From: Typhlomys cinereus
Lineage: Eukaryota; Chordata; Mammalia; Rodentia; Platacanthomyidae
NCBI GenBank assembly: GCA_023101885.1
Contig: JALPQD010000405.1
Coordinates: forward strand, 1,700,722 to 1,764,721
Length of the DNA: 64,000 nt
Direction: 5' to 3'
Positions 57,401 through 64,000 of this stretch are shown piece by piece. Under the pieces are notes generated by a model. It did no database searches. It saw nothing but the letters and a program-made list of their open reading frames with translations, and was not told the DNA's origin. The first letter of the stretch is position 1; each line of letters begins with the position of its first letter. Both the position numbers and the translations under genes were made by a program.

Positions 57401-59999
57401 AGCTATTCATCCGGTCAGGAAGAGGTGCTGTCCTCAGCTGCAAATGAGAATTACCCTGCTCACACAAGAGAGATGTCTTCGGTCAGCCAGTCTCAGAGTT
57501 ACTCATCCGGTCACTCTCAGGGTTTATCACCAGTTAGCCAAGCACAGGTCAGTTATTCATCTCAGTCACAAGTTTTGCCGGTTGTTAGCCCTTCGGAAAG
57601 CTATGCATCAGGACAGTCTCTGCCGTTGACAGCCCCTTCTCTTTCTTATTCTTCCACTTCTCGGGCCCAGAACTTGACGGATTCCAGCTCAACCCCAAAC
57701 TACATTTCAATGCATTCTTCCCCAGATGCTCAGAATCAAGGGTCATCATCTCCCCAGCCACAGAAGTTTATGCCTGCTGTGCAGTCATCGTCTTTTACAT
57801 CCTCTGCTCGCTGCCAGACGTTACAGAATAGCATACCTTCCCCGGATCCAAAGTCTTACGCTGAGAGAAAACTTGACTCTAGTGTGTACACATCTTCAAA
57901 ACGAGAAGGTAATTTTCCAGTGCAGGACTTACAGGCAGTGCAGCCACAGGCATCTATTGAATCGTCAAGCCAGAGATTATCTGATGGCAAAACTAATGCT
58001 CAAGAGTCGATTTATAAGGCTTCAAAGGCAGATGATAGATACTCAAAGAGTGTCATCAGAAACAACTCCCGTCTTGAAGATCAAGCCGTTGGAGTTGCTC
58101 TACAAGGGTCAAAAAAAGAAGAAAACATGATTGGTTCAATGACACAACTTAACCAACAGATGGTCCAGCCCAGTAATGCAATAACTCCTGATCTTAAGGC
58201 AACTAATTTAATGCAAACTCCACCAATAAGATTGACTTCTAGTGACCGCAACCAGCAACATTCTCTTATGCATAAGGTGCACGAAGCCAAGGTTCAGGAA
58301 GGACATGATCAAATAATTACTGCCTCATCTCAGATACAAATTCCAAATCACACTCTAGGGCATGGCCATCAGGCATCTCTTCGTAATGCGCAGGTCCTTC
58401 TAGACTCCGCCTGTGATTTACAGATTCTTCAGCAGTCAATGCTGCAGGCAGGCTTAGGACAAGCCAAGGCGTCCTTACAAGGACAGCGTGTTCAGAGTCC
58501 TCAACAAATAGTACATTCTTTCCTTCAAATGGATGGTCATATTATTCAGAGCAATGGTGATCATTCTCAGCAACAGCTCCATCCTCAAAATTCTGATATG
58601 ATGAAAATAGACCTCCCTGAGTCTTCCAAACCCTTACAGCAGTTAACCACGAAGGGCACTTTCAGTGAAACAAGTCAGCATGATCCAAAGAGTCAGTTTG
58701 TTTCTCTTGGAGCAATGTGTTTCCCAGAGGCAATGCTCCTCAGTGATGAAAGAAATATCTTATCAAACGTAGATGACATCTTAGCAGCTACAGCAGCAGC
58801 TTGTGGAGTGACACCTTCCGACCTTTCCAAGTCAGCCTCAGTTGAAGCCATGCAGGCTGTCGAAGGTGGAGATTCAAAGTCTCATTTTCAACAGCCGTTA
58901 AATATCAGGCATGTGAATTCAGAGTTTAACTCTATGGCAGGTACAGTAGGAAAGCCACAGAGTATAAGTGATATTTCCTTAAATGGAAATCAGGTTCCTG
59001 TAAACCTTTCACCAGCAGCTACCCTTCAGTCAAAAATGAGTCTAGATCAACAACACACAGAAAAACCTAGTCAAAATCTCCCAACTAAAGCAGCTTCAGT
59101 AGGCGTTGGACCAAGTCATGAGGTGCAGGAGCAGAGTTCTGGCACAGCCAAGAAACAGTCTGCTGTCACGCATGAAGCTGAAGACAACGAAGTTCCTGCT
59201 GAGGGTGCATTGAGCAGTAGCAGAAACCAAGAGTTCATTTCTGCTGGGAGGAGCATCAGTGCAGAGAGCACTGCACCAGAGGGCGAATTCGCCTTGGTGG
59301 GTGATAACTGCAGCATGTCAGTGAGCCAGACAAGGAACACAATGGCTCTGCTGGCCATGGCCCCACCTGGGGAAATAACCAGTATCAAGACTGATAACGA
59401 AAACCAAGATGTGATGCATTGTCACGTGACCAAGAGGAAAGGTAAAGGAAAGGGACAGACCAGAGAGGAAGACGGTAATAATCAGAAGCAAGTGAAAAGG
59501 TCAACCCAAAGCAAGCGGCAGCATTCCAGGGGAGCAGACATGTATTTGCCCTACGCTCCCACTTCCTCAGAGAACTGCCACGAAGGTTATCAGCATCAAG
59601 AGAAGATGAGGCAGAAGATCAAAGAAGTAGAGGAAAAGCAGCCAGAAGTCAAGACAGGATTTATTGCTTCTTTTTTAGATTTTCTGAAATGTGGGCCCAA
59701 GCAGCAATTTTCCACTCTGGCTGTCCGAATGCCTAACCGGACCAGGCGCCCGGGAACCCAGATTGCCCGGACATCTTGTCCCCCAACACTTCCAAGGACT
59801 TCATCCACGATACTTACACCGATAGTATCTGAAACCAGCGAGGTCAACCCATCAGAGAAAGCCGAAAATGAACTGAAAAATTTGGAACATTTTTCTTCCT
59901 TGTCATCCGATGAGGAAGATCCTGGAGCGTGTGGCCACAAAGGTATTGCTGCCCTCTTACCTGCATCGGATGCCACTTCTGATAGAGCAAAGAAAGCAG
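29899..59999 (+). CDS. QSER1: QSER1, glutamine- and serine-rich protein 1 (3' end missing), four coding exons
   Basis: Coding parts are 29899-30062, 53039-53151, 53508-53669 and 56322-59999. All junctions are GT-AG and in frame; together they give 1372 residues without a stop. The C-terminal exons, several hundred residues in human, lie beyond 64 kb. The start was chosen because ATG at 29899 sits in a strong Kozak context (CCGCCATGG) and opens MDGNYAPSGF, which matches the start I recall for the paralogue PRR12 (MDRNYPSAGF). The frame is also open further upstream to 29350, but that is GC-rich leader without support. The protein is rich in Ser and Gln, has a basic NLS-like stretch and ends here in the block shared with PRR12 (KIKEVEEKQPE). 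QSER1 is known as a chromatin factor that works with TET1 to keep developmental promoters unmethylated. Confidence 0.95.
30063..33750. other. QSER1 intron 1, repeat-poor first 3.7 kb
   Basis: Starts at the donor GTAGAG. GC-rich to about 30.65 kb, then mixed, then AT-rich from 31.2 kb. No SINE, LTR or L1 recognised in this stretch, unlike nearly all the rest of the window. Open frames here show no homology I recognise. Confidence 0.5.
33760..34015. repeat. B1/B4-type SINE remnants
   Basis: TTAAATTCCTGATCCTCCTTGCAGC (B1 in reverse), then GAGTTTGGATCCCCAGCACC and TCTGTAACCCCTAGG in the forward sense. Confidence 0.6.
34016..36605. other. QSER1 intron 1, mostly unique
   Basis: A SINE trace at about 34160-34235. 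The rest shows no recognised feature. Confidence 0.35.
36622..36864 (+). repeat. DIP-like SINE, older subfamily
   Basis: Head GGGCTGGAGAGATGGCCCAG, GGCAATCCCAGGATGACTCC, short CA tail. Flanked by AAGATGAGAAGCAG (36608-36621 and 36865-36878). Confidence 0.93.
37100..37360 (-). repeat. B4/RSINE1-type SINE
   Basis: TTGAGGCAGGGTCTTCCTCTAAAG, TCTAATGCTAGGGTCACAGAGGTG, CTGAATTTGGGTCCTCATGG. Confidence 0.7.
37361..37935. other. CT-rich tract and unresolved sequence
   Basis: CTTCC-rich run 37361-37430, then non-AT-rich sequence of unknown kind to about 37680, then a SINE head end (GTCCTCATGTCTGCATGGCAAGCACTTTGCC) to 37785. The middle could be an old LTR; not resolved. Confidence 0.3.
37940..38045 (+). 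repeat. B1 SINE fragment
   Basis: GGCCAGGCATGGTGCCAATTG, AATCCTAGCACTCACTGGGGAG, GGTAGGAGGATC. Confidence 0.85.
38292..38530 (+). repeat. DIP-like SINE, shortened
   Basis: Head GGGGCTGGAGAAAGGGATTAGAAG, AGCAATCCAGGATGATTCCC, CCTCTGATACATAC, A-rich tail. Confidence 0.88.
38739..39006 (-). repeat. DIP-like SINE, older subfamily
   Basis: (TG)n, AGAGGTCACTGTGTGACTC, GGAATCATCCTGGATTGCTT, head end CCTGAGGCGTCTCTCCAGCCCC. Confidence 0.92.
39085..40830 (-). repeat. ERVL-MaLR-type LTR with internal sequence, antisense
   Basis: 39085-39425 is the LTR in reverse (TTCATTGCTGTGATGAAATATC at its 3' end, TTTATTTTGATTTACAG, CCACCCACATTTAGGTGGG, and ATCAAGTTGACCATCA at its 5' end). The following 1.4 kb (TGCAAAGTGCATTCATTCCAAC, CCCACAGTCTTACATAATTAAAA, CTCACCTGAGACTTATGG, CTGGACCCCTCAATC) has the wording of rodent MaLR internal regions. 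No intact frame. The right border is approximate. Confidence 0.6.
40960..41435. repeat. ID-type SINE remnants
   Basis: Forward piece GGCTGGAGATGTAGCTCAGTGGTAG (40963-40987). Reverse pieces near 41245-41300 and GGTGCTGGGAATCAAATCAGG...CCTACCAACTGAGCCA (41360-41420). Confidence 0.65.
41436..42880. other. QSER1 intron 1, AT-rich, nothing recognised
   Basis: Long AT-rich stretch without a repeat or exon I can name. Confidence 0.35.
42885..43010 (+). repeat. B1 SINE, decayed
   Basis: TATTTAGGAGGTAAAGGCAGGAG and the region after it follow the B1 order. Confidence 0.5.
43079..45076 (+). mobile_element. ERVL-MaLR element with the layout of a reverse-transcribed RNA
   Basis: Parts: R 43079-43224, U5 43225-43279, internal 43280-44755 (opening GAAATTGGTACCGG, primer-binding-site region), U3 44756-44912 (starts TGTCATGGTTTG after the purine-rich GGGGGCCAGGAGTGGAA), R 44913-45057, then an A-rich tail. 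The first 'LTR' lacks U3 and the last lacks U5. Poly(A) signal AATAAA is at 45036, about 16 bases before the tail. Flanks share AAAGTTA (43072-43078 and 45077-45083). Open frames of 183 and 206 codons in different phases (43338-43889, 43819-44439) cross the internal part, but I recognise no gag, protease or polymerase motif. MaLR elements are non-autonomous. It lies in QSER1 intron 1. Confidence 0.85.
45295..45960 (-). pseudogene. Possible retrocopy, unidentified, antisense
   Basis: This block is less AT-rich than its surroundings. On the minus strand it has a 99-codon frame (45872 down to 45573) with a Lys/Arg-rich start (SKKHITWKKTKKVFKQKV) and a second short frame downstream, as a decayed mRNA copy might have. 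I could not match it to a known protein and saw no clear poly(A) tail, so this is weak. It may be chance. Confidence 0.25.
46177..46438 (+). repeat. DIP-like SINE, decayed head
   Basis: GAGATGACTCAGGGATTAGG, AGCAATCCAGGATGGTTCCC, CCCTCTAATACAG, then (ACAG)n. Confidence 0.88.
46440..48785. other. QSER1 intron 1, repeat-poor AT-rich stretch
   Basis: About 2.3 kb without a recognised repeat apart from possible decayed pieces. No exon supported. Confidence 0.35.
48790..48985 (+). repeat. B1 plus ID SINE, decayed
   Basis: ACATGGCAATATGTGTGTAATTTCAGCTTGGGAG, then GTTAAGCGTATACAGCCCTGGGCTTGACAC. Confidence 0.55.
49270..49485 (-). repeat. DIP-like SINE, decayed
   Basis: (TG)n, AAAAGGACATTTTTTGTGCC, GGAATCATCCTGGATTG, TTTTATATGGGATCTGGGAT; the head is missing. 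Confidence 0.85.
49486..49620 (-). repeat. B1 SINE
   Basis: CACTCTGTCTGGCCTGGAACTATCTG, GACCAGGTTAACCTTGAAC, AGAGCTGGGATTACAAGC. Confidence 0.85.
50330..50700 (+). repeat. Old L1-like fragment
   Basis: TACACATACAAATGTTCATAGCAGAATTATGC, TAATGTTCATCAGTAGTAATGAATGAATAAAC, CTGTATGATTGCATGATGTTC resemble the end of an old L1. Confidence 0.55.
50701..51210. other. QSER1 intron 1, nothing recognised
   Basis: No feature supported. Confidence 0.3.
51215..51550 (+). repeat. DIP-like SINE and a second tRNA-headed SINE
   Basis: 51215-51375: decayed head, AGAGCAATTCACAGTGGTTCC, CCCTTGGGCCTCCACAG, then (AAAC)n. 51450-51550: GGAGGCCAGTGAAGTGGCTTGG and CCCCAGAATCCACATGCTGGG. Confidence 0.75.
51580..52275 (+). 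repeat. L1 ORF2 fragment
   Basis: In order: CTAAAGGCTTCTGCACAATCAAGGAAATAATGG, CATATGAAAACTACATTGAGATTGC, CACTGTTGGTGGGAATATAAATTAG, CTATACTACTCCTGGTTATTG, GGATGAATGGATAAGGAAAATG. Broken by many stops. Confidence 0.88.
52735..52975 (-). repeat. B4/RSINE1-type SINE
   Basis: TTTGAGGCAGGGTCTCTTCCCAGCTG, GTCAGTCTGGCTGGCTCATGAG, GAACTCAGCAAGCGTTCTTACCTCAG, CCATCTCCCCAG. It ends about 65 bp before QSER1 exon 2. Confidence 0.78.
53039..53151 (+). CDS. QSER1: QSER1 exon 2
   Basis: 113 bp after a long T tract and CAATCCTTAG, ending TCATCTG|GTAATA. Joined to exon 1 it reads S-LSFEEGHPSQPEPDILQRQ and then HQLSGYNSTPQSSG. PDILQRQ matches TDILHRQ in PRR12 as I recall it. The frame stays open past the donor for over 50 codons, which is intron read-through. 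Confidence 0.92.
53508..53669 (+). CDS. QSER1: QSER1 exon 3
   Basis: 162 bp between TTCTGCCCTAG and GTGAAT. It reads GLSGVFDASG, a Ser/Ala stretch, VVNFPSVEARSAQAA, then LLPQFRAPSWQTG. The older human protein model, as I recall it, starts inside this exon at MNFLSTAES. The aligned codon here (53573-53575) is GTG, Val, so that start is not available in this species. Confidence 0.94.
54192..54480 (+). repeat. DIP-like SINE, older subfamily
   Basis: Head GGGTCTGGAGAGATGGCTTAG, AGCAATCCAGGATGATTCTG, (CA)n; the phrase CCCTTGGACCCTTGGTCC is a small internal duplication. Confidence 0.92.
54655..54975 (+). repeat. B3/B4-type SINE
   Basis: GTGATGGCTTGACGGTGGCTC, GAGTTCAGATCTCCAGAGTTCAAAG, GTCTGTAATCCTAGCATCC, then ACACACATCACACACAAC. 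Confidence 0.65.
55165..55500. other. GC-richer block in QSER1 intron 3
   Basis: Starts right after TTTTATTTTTTTTTCCAG, an acceptor-like signal, and stays open in one frame from 55181 into the next SINE (144 codons). Composition differs from the flanking intron. I recognise no protein or repeat family, and no convincing donor was seen. Confidence 0.3.
55520..55760 (-). repeat. DIP-like SINE
   Basis: AGAAGGCACTGTGTGTCCC, GGAATCATCCTGGACTGTTTC, head end TTGAGTCATCTCAAGG. Confidence 0.9.
55761..56321. other. QSER1 intron 3, last part
   Basis: AT-rich with (AAAC)n at about 55888-55910. No other feature. Confidence 0.4.
56322..59999 (+). CDS. QSER1: QSER1 large central exon, Ser/Gln-rich
   Basis: 3678 bp, acceptor TTTTCTTCATAG, donor GCAG|GTAGGG at 60000. 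It codes 1225 full codons with no stop. The first residues, GMHSSAATELFVTG, match human nearly exactly. The middle is Ser/Gln/Tyr-rich with loose repeats of the form SQSQ.YSS (57455-57680). A basic stretch (KRKGKGKGQ...KQVKRSTQSKR) at about 59431-59520 looks like a nuclear localisation signal. RQKIKEVEEKQPEVKTGF and the following ASFLDFLK (59609-59689) form the block most conserved with PRR12. LSSDEEDPG near the end is an acidic phospho-type motif. Without splicing at 60000 translation would stop after 13 more codons. Confidence 0.98.
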
Positions 60000-60409
60000 G
60001 TAGGGTTTTAAATAGATGCATAATTATGGTTTTCTATTAAAAGTTTTCTAGCCAGAACCTACATTTTAAGCCTTTTTAATTCTTCATAGTTATGCAAATG
60101 TGAAGGACAAAAATGAATATACAGCTGTCTTAGGAGTTAACTTCTTAACATCTACCTGCTGTGGAGGATTTTAGGTTGGGCTTCTGATTTTTATTCATGT
60201 TTTGCCGCAGATATTACTGCACAGTATGCTGTCTGGACTTCTCTAATCAGGCATTTTTACATAGTTTTTGGATATGAAGCATTGCATTAAAGGTCATAAA
60301 CTTGATACTTGAATTGATTTGCTAATTTTACCTAAAGATAGGTATTTTACTGTTAGATGATGTGATATGCAACGTGCATATTCATCTAATTAAGAGAATT
60401 CTGTGCTGA

Positions 60410-60627
60410 CTCAGAGAGAGAGAGAGGGCACTATATGTGCCTATGAAGGACGAATGGTGACTGTGGGAATCATCCTGGATTGCTTCTACCTCCTTCTTTA
60501 CTTTAGGATTTCCCAAACTCTGCCCACCAGCAGAATGTGTTTTTTTACATGGGACCTGGGATGTGAACTAAGAACCTTGTGCTTACAAGGCAGTCTTAAC
60601 GCCTCAGCCATTTCTCCAGCCCCAGAG
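60410..60627 (-). repeat. DIP-like SINE, shortened
   Basis: (AG)n lead, GGGCACTATATGTGCC, GGAATCATCCTGGATTGCTT, head end GCCTCAGCCATTTCTCCAGCCCC. Confidence 0.9.
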
Positions 60628-61047
60628 GAAATGTTTTAAGAGGTGCTCCCTTCTGTAAACATTTGACAGGCAAATACAGATTACTATTTAAGGAACAAAT
60701 CAAGGGGAAAATGGCAGCAGTTATATACCTACCATCTGTATCAGGAACAAGGATGTGAGTACACATAATATGACGAGAGTAAGTGAACTGCCCATTTGGT
60801 TATGAATGACTCATGGTTAGAAGTGACAGGCTGGAATGTGAGCCTAGAGTTGTGTGATTTAAGAGCTGAACACTTTTGAATAAACAGGGCTTACAACTAA
60901 GATTTAAACTGTTTTATAATGTACCTGTCAGCTTTTGTCTAGACTTGAGACTGTTTTTCTTTATTCAGGTGATGTGAGACAATTGGTATCATAGATAATT
61001 AGCATAAATACCTGATATTAAATATAGCTAAAAAAATTTCTTATTTT

Positions 61048-61286
61048 AGGGCTGGAGAGATGGCTTAGGGGTTAAGCCTTTGCTTGAAAGCAAAAGGACC
61101 TGAGTTCAGGTACTTTGTCCCACGTAAAAACACCAGGCAGAAGTGGAAATGGTGGCGGCCTGCACTTATGGCTCTGGAATGCAGAATCTGGAAAACCCCA
61201 GAGCAAAACAAAAAGGAGGATGATTCCCAAAGTCACCAAAGTCACTGTTGGCCTCCACAGGAATTCACAGTACACACACACACACA

Positions 61287-61352
<66 letters not shown>

Positions 61353-61365
61353 ACATATGAAAAAA
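61048..61365 (+). repeat. DIP-like SINE with long (CA)n
   Basis: Head GGGCTGGAGAGATGGCTTAG, GGTGGCGGCCTGCACTTATGG, GGAGGATGATTCCC, about 80 bp of CA repeat, then a (GGAA)-rich stretch 61360-61405. Confidence 0.93.
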
Positions 61366-61939
61366 AGGAGGGAGGAAGGAAGGAAAGCAAGAAAGAAGGA
61401 AGGAAATTTTTAAAAATCTCATTTCACCCTATAGGAAAATTTGAATAATGGAAAGTCAGTCTTAGATTTAAAGGCATTAGTATGGATGTAACCTGTCCTG
61501 CCTAGTAAGACTTCAATTTAGAATGTTTTCAATTGCTATTGTATTTGCTTTTGGGGTTTTAGAACAAAGTGTTTTTAAGAAATATTTCTGAATTTAAAAG
61601 GAAGGTCGGTGGGGGGGATGCATGTGAATATCATGGTGTACTAGTAGAGCTAAGAGGACAGCTTTCAAAAGTTGGTTCTCTCCTTCCATCATGTTCATTT
61701 TCCATTTCTTTTAGAACATTTTTTGCACAGTATAAATTATATATGGAAATGTTTTAACACATAAAGTAGGATACTCAGGAAAATTTCCACAAATTCGAAA
61801 TCACTTTCATTATCTAACCATCTATATTCTCTGATCTTTAGCACTTAAAGCTAAGAAGGAAAGGAAAAAACTAAAATGATAAATGATTTGGAATGAACAG
61901 TGCATTGAAACCAGTAGAATGTGGAACAAAGAAGAAAAG

Positions 61940-62025
61940 TTAATGTGTCAGAAACTATTTAATTAAGAAAGAGAGAGAATGAGGGAGGAAGAAAGAAAAA
62001 GAGGAAAAGGAAGGGAGAGGAGTAC
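61940..62025. repeat. Purine (GA)-rich low-complexity tract
   Basis: GAGAGAGAATGAGGGAGGAAG and following bases are nearly all purine. Confidence 0.8.
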
Positions 62026-62224
62026 ATTAGTTGAACCCATGTATTTCCTATAGAACTAACTACTGACTGACCTGGATAGTAGTCATTTCCTTGCTCCTCC
62101 TTCATCACCTATGTATTCATCTATACATTTTGTTAAAACTTCATGTATAGAGCATTGTATAGTGTTGATATGTTTTCTTTTTACTAATTTGTCAAATATA
62201 ATTCTTTTCTTTTTAAATGTATAA

Positions 62225-62705
62225 AACCTGTATATGGAGGTCAGAGATCAACATCAAGTGTATTCCTTTTTTTTTTCTCTACTTTATTTTATGATACAGA
62301 GTCCCTCACTGTTCCTGCAACTTAACACTAACTTCCAAGTATCCATGCTAGTACGTGCCTGCCCATGTACTGGGGTTGTTCATGCACTGTCACACCTGAT
62401 TTTTACATCAGTATTGAATCTGAACTCAGCTCTTCATACTTACACAGCAAGTCCATTCCTGGCCAAGCTATGTCCTCAGCCCTCTATGTTCCTTGTTTAT
62501 TTTTGATTGTTTTTATTTTGTGTAGTCTCGTGTCTCTTAGCCTCGCCTTGATTTTACTGTGTAACAGTGAGCTGATCTTCTTGCCTCCATCACCCAAGTG
62601 TTAAGACTTACCACTGTGCCCAGCATATGAGGTGCTTGAGATTGAACCCGGGGCTTTGCATTTAATTGGATAAGCAGTCTACCAGCTGACCTACATTGCC
62701 AGCCT
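62225..62705 (-). repeat. B4/ID-type SINE remnants
   Basis: ATGATACAGAGTCCCTCACTG, CTCTTCATACTTACACAGCAAG; then CCTTGATTTTACTGTG and GAGATTGAACCCGGGGCTTTG (ID in reverse). Confidence 0.55.
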
Positions 62706-62734
62706 TTTTTAAAATTTTCATTTATTTATTTATT

Positions 62735-62985
62735 TTGCTTTGCTTTGCTTTGCTTTGCTTTTGCATGTTTTGTGTGTATGCATCAGAGGGCACTATGTGT
62801 ATTTGTGGAGAGGCCCAAGGGTGTCTTCAGGAATCATCCTGGATTGCTTCTACCTCCTTTTTGCTTCACTCTGGGATGTCCTAAGCTTTGCCTTCCAAAG
62901 CAGGAAGTGCAAGCTGCAGTCATTTCTGCCTGGTGAACTCAGGTCCTTCTGCTTTCAAGGCAGAGTCTTAACTACTGAGCCAGTT
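62735..62985 (-). repeat. DIP-like SINE with (TTTGC)n
   Basis: (TTTGC)5 at 62736-62760, AGAGGGCACTATGTGTATTTG, GGAATCATCCTGGATTGC, head end AACTACTGAGCCAG. Confidence 0.9.
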
Positions 62986-63094
62986 CTATTTTAAAAGTGT
63001 TATTATTACATTATAATTATCATTGGTGATGTGTAAAGTCAAATCCAGGATTTCAAGCATGCTGAATATACTAATATACTACATTAAAATAAAT

Positions 63095-63420
63095 CTTGAG
63101 TGCTAGCAAGATGCTCTATGTATAAGGCATCTCCTTGCAAACCTGGGTACCTGAATTCGATCCCTGAAAAGTTACATGGTGGAAGGAGAGAGCTAATTAT
63201 TAAAAAGTTGCCCTCTGATCTCTACTCAAGTACCCTGGTCTCTCATAAATAAAATATTTTTTTGAAATGAATACAATTTGGGGAGATGGCTCAGTGGATA
63301 AAGTGCAGCCATACGCTCAGACACCCAGGACTTGTGCAAAGCCTGGTGGCTGCACATCTGTAGCCTCAGCTCTGGAGGTGGTAGGACAGGTGGGTCAGTT
63401 CTACTGTTCATCAGTAAGTA
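63095..63420 (+). repeat. tRNA-headed SINE remnants
   Basis: 63095-63250: TGCTAGCAAGATGCTCTATG, TTCGATCCCTGAAAAGTTACATGGTGG. 63278-63420: TTTGGGGAGATGGCTCAGTGG and GTGGCTGCACATCTGTAGCC. Confidence 0.6.
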
Positions 63421-64000
63421 TCGGAGATTACAGCTAGTCCACTGGTGGAGTGATGGGCTAACATGCGGTGCTGATTTCAGTCTTACCATTATCACACAGA
63501 CAAAAAGATCATTGTATGGTCGATCTGGTTTCATTCACTTTTGTTTCCTATTCACCCACCCACTGGTGGTTATGGTGAATATTCCTGTCAATTTCTTGAC
63601 TACTGTACACTTTCAGCTTCTCAGTGTTTGTCATATCTTCTAGTTCTTAGATAATGCAACTGTTGAATGCCAGATACTTCTGACTTCAGTGCTACTGTAT
63701 ATTTTGGTTCTATCTTCTTTTTCATATTCATCAAGGCATCATGAATGCTGTTTTCAATAACCATGTTTAAATTTTTTTAATGTACACTTCAATTTTTTTT
63801 CATTCTGTTCCATACATCTTTTCTTGAATAATGTCTTTTGTTTTGGAAGAAATATGTATTCTTTTAGTTCTTCATCCATCTATTATTTATGTGAACATTA
63901 TTTCTTAGTTCTTTCATCATAAAATGAAGGAAGTGGATTGGTTGTGAAACTTACTGGAACAAGCGATATTTTAGCCATGAATTCCTGTGCAAATAATTTC

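Larger units (their letters stand above)
60000..64000 (+). other. QSER1 intron 4, start only
   Basis: Begins with GTAGGG. It holds three DIP-like SINEs (about 60410, 61048 and 62735), a GA-rich tract (61967-62018), B4/ID remnants (62225-62700) and two tRNA-type SINE remnants (63095-63420). I searched for the next conserved coding block (the region before the acidic, GGEG-containing segment in human) and did not find it. The last 500 bases are AT-rich with nothing recognised. Confidence 0.6.

Noticed and set aside
61850..61880. Possible next QSER1 exon after CTGATCTTTAG at about 61840
   Set aside because: The following codons (Lys-rich, stop within 10) do not match the conserved continuation of QSER1.

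Overview
This is nuclear DNA of a rodent. It carries two split protein-coding genes, both on the + strand, in a background crowded with rodent retroposons. The repeat set includes 7SL-derived B1 elements, ID, B3-like and B4/RSINE1-like SINEs, ERVL-MaLR LTRs, decayed L1, and a dominant tRNA-headed SINE whose head resembles mouse B2 but whose body does not. This points to a mouse-related (myodont) rodent that is not a mouse or rat. A Dipodoidea species (jerboas, jumping mice) is my best guess, because B2-superfamily 'DIP' SINEs are described there, but the sequence alone does not settle the species. I use the name DIP-like below on that understanding.

Region 1 to about 16.9 kb holds the 3' part of PRRG4, a vitamin-K-dependent single-pass membrane protein. 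Four coding exons (4224-4390, 7205-7253, 9911-10040, 14986-15223) join in frame into 194 residues: Gla domain, aromatic linker, transmembrane segment, and a cytoplasmic tail with LPSY and PPPY motifs. The signal-peptide exon was not found and probably lies upstream of the window. The 3' UTR follows, with candidate poly(A) signals at 16075 and 16851.

Region 16.9 to 29.3 kb is intergenic and made mostly of nested repeats. It includes a full-size MaLR LTR inserted in an L1 tail and a three-layer nest of retroelements at 22.7-23.5 kb. A nearly intact U1 snRNA retrocopy lies just upstream at 16.5 kb, and a U6 retrocopy lies in the last PRRG4 intron at 10.8 kb.

Region 29.3 to 64 kb is the 5' part of QSER1. 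A CpG-island promoter leads to exon 1 (ATG at 29899), then a 23-kb intron, two short exons (53039-53151, 53508-53669) and the 3.7-kb main exon (56322-59999). Together they encode 1372 residues. The C-terminal exons lie beyond the window. Intron 1 contains a MaLR copy that has the layout of a reverse-transcribed genomic RNA (R-U5-internal-U3-R-poly(A)).

The order PRRG4-QSER1, same strand, matches what I recall of human 11p13. The two genes are not known to work together: PRRG4 acts at membranes and QSER1 in chromatin. I see no bacterial-type system, CRISPR array or wholly new gene. The most notable observations are the processed MaLR copy, the inverted SINE pair around the Gla exon, the QSER1 N-terminus shared with its paralogue PRR12, and a lineage-specific SINE family with two age classes.
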